From: Phoronis ovalis
Lineage: Eukaryota; Phoronida; Phoronidae
Assembly (NCBI GenBank): GCA_028565635.1
Contig: JAOXYB010033996.1
Span: forward strand, 1-14,153
Length of the DNA stretch: 14,153 bases
Reading direction: 5' to 3'
Shown: positions 11,301 through 14,153 of the stretch, piece by piece
Layout of the letters: each line of letters begins with the position of its first letter
How positions within the stretch are numbered: the first letter of the stretch is position 1
The notes under the pieces: generated by a model
The model's input: the letters and a program-made list of their open reading frames with translations, nothing else
Told to the model about the DNA's origin: nothing
Databases searched by the model: none
Program-made: the position numbers and the translations under genes

Positions 11301-14044
11301 GCATATTTCTGATAAAGTGTCTAAGATCAAGCAACAATTAACTCAGCTAGCTAAATATAAAGAAAATGTGTTACAAGAAAAACTCATAAATGATGGAAAT
11401 ATTGATAAGGCATATAAAGATGCAGCAAAATCAATATTAGAAATTATAAGACAAAGATGGCAGACAATGAAAAAAACAAATAAACATGTCAGTCAAACAA
11501 AAATGAATAAACTAACTCATCAAATTAAAGAGCAGGAGCAGAAGCTTCTTTCTCTTGAAAATGTCAAAGATGCTTTTAATTCAGCCATCTTGGATCAAGG
11601 ACAAGAAGCCATCTTGAATATTGCTACCAAAGATGGTGCCCTGTATACTGTTGATAATATGTTGCAGGATGATTTGGAAAATAAACCAAGGCCTCAGATA
11701 AGGTTTAATGATGGCTCGTGGCTTTATGGTGCTAAACTTCTAATAAAAAATTCTGGGCAAATTCTAACTGAGACAAAACTTGGAATTTACATTCCTGATG
11801 GCAAAATTGACATTTCCCCAAATCCAGTACCTGGCTTAAGGTGTACACTAAAATTCTGTCTAAGTGATAATGCAGATTTGAACCTTTCTCTTAGAGACTG
11901 TACTGATGATGTAATAGATTTTCACTTAGAGTATAGCCAAGCTAGGCGTTATCAAATCAACTTTATTCCACAAATTTCTGGTATTCATCATTTGATTATT
12001 AAACATGGTGGATATATTATTAAAGGTGGTGAAATAACTATAAATGTTGAAAGTAACAGTCCTATAAGCAAATTTGGTGAAGAAGGAATTGGGCCAAATC
12101 TGATGACACGACCTCGGTGTGTTGCAATTGACAAACACGCAAATAGGTATGTGGCAGATATGGGTAATAAGAGAATAGTGAAATATAACTCAAAAGGACA
12201 GCAAACAGGAATTTTTTGTGACACTGCAAGTTTTGACATCAAAATTGATCCAATAGGTAGAGAACTGTTGTGTACAAAAGTTGTAATGGATGAACATGAG
12301 AGGGGGTGGAGTAATGAAGTGGAAATTTACAGTTTAGAAGGTGTTCACCATTGCACAATCACTAACAATATGGCTACAAGAGCATTATGGCTTGCTGTCA
12401 ACAATCAACAGCAGATTTTAACATCAGATAGTAATGAACACATGATTTTTGTTCATAATCACCAAGGAAAGCTAATAAATACAATTGGCACTCATGGAAC
12501 ACAAGAGGGGCAGTTCAGTGGTCCAGCTGGGATCTGTATTGGGCCAGATGACGATATCATTGTTGCCGATCGAGGGAACAAAAGGGTTCAAATTCTGAAT
12601 TCCCAAGGATTTTTTAAACAGCAAATTGGTGGTCCTGGTCACGGGAAAGGTGAATTCAAATGCCCTATCGGAGTTGCAATTGACAGTAGAAACACGATTT
12701 TGGTAAGCGATTGGATATGTAATAAAATTCAAATTTTTACATATAATAATGTATTTATTGCTTGGATTGACAGCTCTCAAGACACGCTTAACGGCCCTGC
12801 TGGAATGACTGTCACCGAGGATGGCCATGTCATAATTGCAGACTGTAAAAATCACTGTGTAAAAAAGTATAAATATAAAGACTCTGCTGAAAAATCATTA
12901 TTACCACAGTGTACAATAAGCTAGCCGGAGACATTATCATGTAGGACAAGCTCGGGATGTACTGAAAATGACAAACAGTATTACATGAAGGCTGTATTTT
13001 TGTCTTTGCACCAATTAAATAAAAAGAGATGGGAGAAAGAGTGAAAAGTGTAGAAAACACAATTTGTTCCAAAACTGTTTTTGGCTGAAAAAAAAATATG
13101 TTCGTCTAAACCTACTTGTATTTATTTACCTTCTTTAATTTTCTTGCATGCATTCCAGATTGCTTATCAGCATTTTTTTACTTATTTACACTGCATCATT
13201 CAACGAAACTGATACATTAGACAATATATAGTTTTTGATCACTAATCTGCAAGGTTTAGTGACTTTGTAAAACACCATGATATTGCAACTATTTGACAAG
13301 GAAAGGCAAGATAAAGAAACCAGCTGATCACCAAATTATTGTAAGTAAATTGTTATTATTGTATTGATATGCATGTATTAGCAAAGTAAGAACCATAAAT
13401 CATATTTCTTTTCTCTCTGCCCTACTATTGTATTTTTCTATTAAGAAGAAAATATATACAAACCTTATTTCTCCGAATACACTTCCCTTTCCCAGTGTTG
13501 CTAAGACTTGCCCAGTAGGAGCCACAACTTCCACTAATCCATGTACCACAATGTACATCTCCGTCCCTACTTCTCCCTAATTATTTTTAACAATATTAAT
13601 AAATGATATTAATAAACAAAATTTCCCAGTCTATGGACTGCTATATTTCCAGACAGTAAATAATGTTAGTAATAAAAACTCAGTAAAAACTTTTTGTGTA
13701 ACATTCAATATCGTGATTGCACCTTTTGGCTAAAGATATGCCGCAAAAACTATATGATGATTCACCTATTGGATTGAAAAAAATATGAGATTTTAAACAG
13801 ACGATTGAATAGAAATAATATTATTTTTCATTATTTCAAATTTCTTTTATATGGAAACTCACCTTAGTAATTATATTATCTCCTGGCAAGTATAAAACGG
13901 GTTTCAACTTAGATACCAGATCAAATAAAAGGTTTTTATCACAATCTTGAAAGAGCTGCACCTTACTCAAAGTATCAAAATGAACACTGATAGCTATATC
14001 TGTTATCATCTTCTGAGGCAAATAACTTAGCAGTGAATTTTCAT
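4783..14044 (-). CDS. CNGB: Cyclic nucleotide-gated channel, beta-type subunit (5' partial; C-linker, CNBD, tail)
   Basis: C-terminal part of a plasma-membrane cation channel subunit opened by cGMP or cAMP. Exons in order of transcription: 14044-13863, 13576-13464, then 8994-8848 and/or 7896-7750, then 7358-7244, 6353-6141, 5804-5675 and 5309-4783 (stop TGA at 4785-4783). All are GT/AG and phases match throughout. The sequence shows the end of the C-linker (TDIAISVHFDTLSKVQLFQD), the beta-roll (GEVGTEMYIV, GKGSVFGEI), the phosphate-binding cassette with NRRTATVR, and a C helix. GSVFGEISLLA, GGNRRTA and the later TPKLLKTV are more like vertebrate CNGB1/CNGB3 than CNGA subunits, from my memory of these families. 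The tail of about 300 residues is charged and Ser/Pro-rich, without a recognisable domain, and ends in ETQV. Membrane segments and pore lie beyond the right edge. CNGB1 and CNGB3 cannot be told apart here, and an invertebrate-specific beta paralogue is possible. Confidence 0.92.
5675..5804 (-). CDS. CNGB: CNGB exon: acidic tail segment
   Basis: 130 nt, phase 0 in and one base of an Ala codon out. The acceptor is gatttttaag and the donor is AATG|gtcggt. It encodes EFDVLGAHLSDDENEEFL, IIEQTEIPIKSQQEIEV and KAGTPSVN. The donor at 5674 is not the best consensus, but it is the choice that keeps the frame open into the last exon. Confidence 0.82.
5874..5987. repeat. Short dispersed repeat, copies 2 and 3 as an inverted pair
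   Basis: CATGAACCCAAT at 5874-5885 pairs with ATTGGGTTCATG at 5976-5987, and weaker similarity continues inward for about 12 more bases. The pair encloses about 60 bp, so this is a foldback of about 115 bp. The 5962-5987 copy, read on the minus strand, is closest to copy 1 at 1607. The structure suggests a small foldback transposon or its remnant in a CNGB intron. Confidence 0.45.
6141..6353 (-). CDS. CNGB: CNGB exon: tail, basic and Ser-rich
   Basis: 213 nt, 71 codons, phase 0 at both ends. The acceptor is atttccag and the donor is GAG|gtgtgt. It encodes VVDPDSKVAKWLHGPEGE, a Lys/Ser/Asn-rich stretch with NSLPKRNSLQRNSLP, and DNEDEDSFASE. The three NSL units look like a short internal repeat. 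No domain is recognised and the segment is probably disordered cytoplasmic tail. Confidence 0.85.
6354..7243. other. CNGB intron with candidate repeat and an unexplained 67-codon frame
   Basis: Holds the candidate insertion at 6734-7047. A plus-strand open frame at 6537-6740 (67 codons) stops at the edge of that repeat, and its product matches nothing I know. No splice partner is evident, so I do not call it a gene. Confidence 0.6.
6734..7047. repeat. Possible inserted repeat bounded by GGGATAAAC direct repeats
   Basis: GGGATAAAC occurs at 6734-6742 and again at 7039-7047. The ~300 bp between them differ in look from the surrounding intron, with G-rich and C-rich runs (CCCAGGGGG, TTTTGGGGTGGGG, ACCCCAAAA). 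Inside is a perfect 11-bp inverted repeat (6762-6772 with 6815-6825) enclosing a 7-bp stem (6784-6790 with 6803-6809). This fits a short interspersed element with a 9-bp target duplication, but the family is not recognised and chance is not excluded. Confidence 0.4.
7244..7358 (-). CDS. CNGB: CNGB exon: distal C helix and post-CNBD segment
   Basis: 115 nt. The acceptor is ttttttctag and the donor is AAAG|gtagca. It encodes KKLLAFNAKTLKQNESK, IEMEEIIRTPKGT and PKLLKTVIK. TPKLLKTV resembles a post-CNBD motif I recall from vertebrate CNGB1/CNGB3. By ungapped alignment the Asn of LLAFN falls where CNGA1 has the purine-contacting Asp of its C helix. Confidence 0.9.
7750..7896 (-). CDS. CNGB: CNGB alternative exon, version A (phosphate-binding cassette)
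   Basis: 147 nt. The acceptor is ccttttcag and the donor is GCAAA|gtatgt; phase 2 at both ends, the same as version B. It encodes LLALVGGNRRTATVRSKGF, SNVFTLSKADFERAMKDYP and EAQTLLKKRAK. It looks closer to the usual CNG consensus (GGNRRTA; YPEAQTLL) than version B and may be the ancestral copy. It covers the second half of the phosphate-binding cassette, the last beta strands, the B helix and the start of the C helix. Confidence 0.93.
7897..8847. other. Intron between the two alternative CNGB exons
   Basis: 951 nt, AT-rich, with A-rich tracts near 8270-8295. It is far too long for the two exons to be kept apart by a splice-site spacing limit. I cannot see an obvious conserved RNA-pairing element by eye. 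Confidence 0.75.
8848..8994 (-). CDS. CNGB: CNGB alternative exon, version B (phosphate-binding cassette)
   Basis: 147 nt. The acceptor is atttacag and the donor is GCATC|gtatgt; phase 2 at both ends. It encodes LLAIAGCNRRTATVR, SQAYSSLFTLKKGDFEQ and TMRNYPVVHVSLKQKAS. The frame is open and the essential NRRTATVR motif is intact, so it does not look like a relic. Joined to 13464 it restores Ser (AG|T), and joined to 7358 it restores Ser (TC|A). There is no in-frame Met, so a search for ATG-started reading frames misses it. It is first in transcript order, 951 nt upstream of version A. Confidence 0.85.
9577..9958 (+). repeat. Pair of ~31-bp direct repeats (9577-9607 and 9928-9958)
   Basis: The two copies agree at 26 of 31 positions; the best shared part is GGTAA followed by AATTTTTG and TCAAG. 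They are 351 bp apart in the large channel intron. They may be remnants of one repeat family or a local duplication. Confidence 0.35.
10424..10598. mobile_element. MITE-like foldback element, about 175 bp
   Basis: The ends are TAATGAGGACATTA on the left and its exact reverse complement, TAATGTCCTCATTA, on the right. Similarity between the arms continues imperfectly inward (for example TGCAG near the ends and TTTGTGAA at 10493-10500 against TTCACAAA at 10525-10532), so the element folds almost end to end about a centre near 10511. If the outer TA on each side is the target duplication, it would be a nonautonomous element of Tc1/mariner type. It encodes no protein I can support. It lies upstream of the TRIM-NHL coding region, inside its putative 5'-UTR intron. 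Confidence 0.65.
10841..10855 (+). promoter_or_regulatory. 3' splice site just upstream of the TRIM-NHL start codon
   Basis: A run of ten T, then TACAG, ends 11 nt before the ATG. It is as strong as the coding acceptors in this window. It suggests a 5'-UTR intron, or a trans-splice acceptor if the organism uses a spliced leader. A good donor (CAA|gtaagt, 10297-10302) lies upstream and could end a noncoding first exon. The pairing is an inference. Confidence 0.55.
10867..12924 (+). CDS. TRIM-NHL protein, probable RING E3 ubiquitin ligase (complete, intronless coding region)
   Basis: 685 residues, uninterrupted. RING finger, residues 12-55, with the full C3HC4 set C12, C15, C31, H33, C36, C39, C52 and C55. 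B-box type 2, about 90-126: C90, H93, C102, C105, C110, C113, H118 and H124/H126. Coiled coil about 130-245, rich in Lys, Gln and Glu. Filamin-type Ig-like domain about 275-393, closing with HHLIIKHGGYIIKGGEITINV-like strands. NHL propeller from about 402 to 672; clear blades include GPAGICIGPDDDIIVADRGN, GVAIDSRNTILVSDW and GPAGMTVTEDGHVIIADCKN, with more degenerate blades between. The order RING/B-box/coiled coil/filamin/NHL is that of TRIM2, TRIM3 and TRIM71, which are cytoplasmic E3 ligases, some also binding RNA. I cannot assign an orthologue; invertebrates often have many such genes. The ATG is the first after the 3' splice site at 10855 and has a purine at -3. The gene lies antisense in an intron of the channel gene. 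Confidence 0.95.
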   Translation: MSANTENPLLSCQICFEKYNSEKHQPKLLPCHHGFCKDCLVNLVGRKKHFNCPSCRRYIDIPTGGVTDFQTNFYVEGIEKIVKGLAPDSCKQHPGQLLISFCETCQVALCYQCTRKEHKEGEKHKHQDLETASCKLRSKVKEKVVHISDKVSKIKQQLTQLAKYKENVLQEKLINDGNIDKAYKDAAKSILEIIRQRWQTMKKTNKHVSQTKMNKLTHQIKEQEQKLLSLENVKDAFNSAILDQGQEAILNIATKDGALYTVDNMLQDDLENKPRPQIRFNDGSWLYGAKLLIKNSGQILTETKLGIYIPDGKIDISPNPVPGLRCTLKFCLSDNADLNLSLRDCTDDVIDFHLEYSQARRYQINFIPQISGIHHLIIKHGGYIIKGGEITINVESNSPISKFGEEGIGPNLMTRPRCVAIDKHANRYVADMGNKRIVKYNSKGQQTGIFCDTASFDIKIDPIGRELLCTKVVMDEHERGWSNEVEIYSLEGVHHCTITNNMATRALWLAVNNQQQILTSDSNEHMIFVHNHQGKLINTIGTHGTQEGQFSGPAGICIGPDDDIIVADRGNKRVQILNSQGFFKQQIGGPGHGKGEFKCPIGVAIDSRNTILVSDWICNKIQIFTYNNVFIAWIDSSQDTLNGPAGMTVTEDGHVIIADCKNHCVKKYKYKDSAEKSLLPQCTIS
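12925..13463. other. TRIM-NHL 3' UTR and remainder of the CNGB host intron
   Basis: About 100-120 nt of 3' UTR to the poly(A) signal, then AT-rich intron of the channel gene. Nothing else recognised. Confidence 0.7.
13018..13023 (+). promoter_or_regulatory. Poly(A) signal AATAAA for the TRIM-NHL gene
   Basis: It lies 94 nt past the TAG stop and overlaps an ATTAAA (13014-13019). It gives the nested gene its own short 3' UTR inside the host intron. Confidence 0.65.
13464..13576 (-). CDS. CNGB: CNGB exon: CNBD beta-roll ending at FGEI
   Basis: 113 nt, phase 0 in and two bases (AG) of a Ser codon out. The acceptor is taattag and the donor is ATAAG|gtttgt. It encodes GEVGTEMYIVVHGLVEVV and APTGQVLATLGKGSVFGEI. 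FGE is the start of the phosphate-binding cassette, whose Gly and Glu contact the cyclic nucleotide in this family. The cassette is completed by the next exon, for which two versions exist. Confidence 0.95.
13863..14044 (-). CDS. CNGB: CNGB exon: end of C-linker and start of CNBD
   Basis: 182 nt. The acceptor is ttatttcag and the donor is AAG|gtgagt. It enters after one base of an Asp codon and ends in phase 0. It encodes LPQKMITDIAISVHFDTLSK, VQLFQDCDKNLLFDLV and LKPVLYLPGDNIITK. The pattern TD.AI.VH.DTL..V.LF.DCD is typical of the C-linker/CNBD junction of CNG channels. Confidence 0.95.
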
Positions 14045-14153
14045 CTGAAATAATAAGTTAACCCACAGCTGCATACATTACGGTAATTCTTCTCAAATTC
14101 GTACAAAATTAAAATAATTATTTTTTTTAATTTTGGGGGGTGTACGAAATTTG

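Noticed and set aside
12472-12855. 127-codon open frame on the minus strand within the TRIM-NHL coding region
   Set aside because: It lies wholly antisense to clear NHL repeats, and its product has no recognisable pattern. It is a shadow of the real frame.

Overview
This is nuclear DNA from an animal. It is AT-rich, and its genes are split by introns with ordinary GT/AG boundaries, pyrimidine-rich 3' splice sites and AATAAA poly(A) signals. The gene set (a mitochondrial complex I subunit, a CNG channel of the beta type, and a RING/B-box/filamin-like/NHL TRIM protein with an intronless coding region) fits an invertebrate, perhaps a lophotrochozoan such as a mollusc or brachiopod. The phylum is an inference from gene style only and is not secure.

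Layout. (1) Positions 592-4080, plus strand: the last seven coding exons of NDUFV2, the 24-kDa [2Fe-2S] subunit of complex I. The exons for the mitochondrial presequence lie to the left of the window. (2) Positions 4783-14044, minus strand: the C-terminal part of a cyclic nucleotide-gated channel beta-type subunit (end of the C-linker, cyclic-nucleotide-binding domain, and a long disordered tail ending in a PDZ ligand, ETQV). Its membrane and pore exons lie to the right of the window. The two genes converge tail to tail, and their likely poly(A) signals are less than 100 bases apart. (3) Positions 10867-12924, plus strand: a complete 685-residue TRIM-NHL protein, nested antisense inside a 4.5-kb intron of the channel gene, with its own poly(A) signal and probably a 5'-UTR intron.

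The most notable observation is a tandemly duplicated exon in the channel gene (8848-8994 and 7750-7896). Both copies are exactly 147 nt, have the same splice phases, and encode the phosphate-binding cassette and the B/proximal C helices of the ligand-binding domain. They share 28 of 50 residues. This is the signature of mutually exclusive alternative exons, and would give one gene two forms of its cyclic nucleotide sensor.

Noncoding DNA holds several small repeats: a ~175-bp foldback, MITE-like element with TA flanks (10424-10598), a short dispersed repeat present three times (1607, 5874, 5962), a possible ~300-bp insertion bounded by a 9-bp direct repeat (6734-7047), a ~30-bp imperfect minisatellite and an (ATA)8 microsatellite. 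The three genes have no evident functional link.
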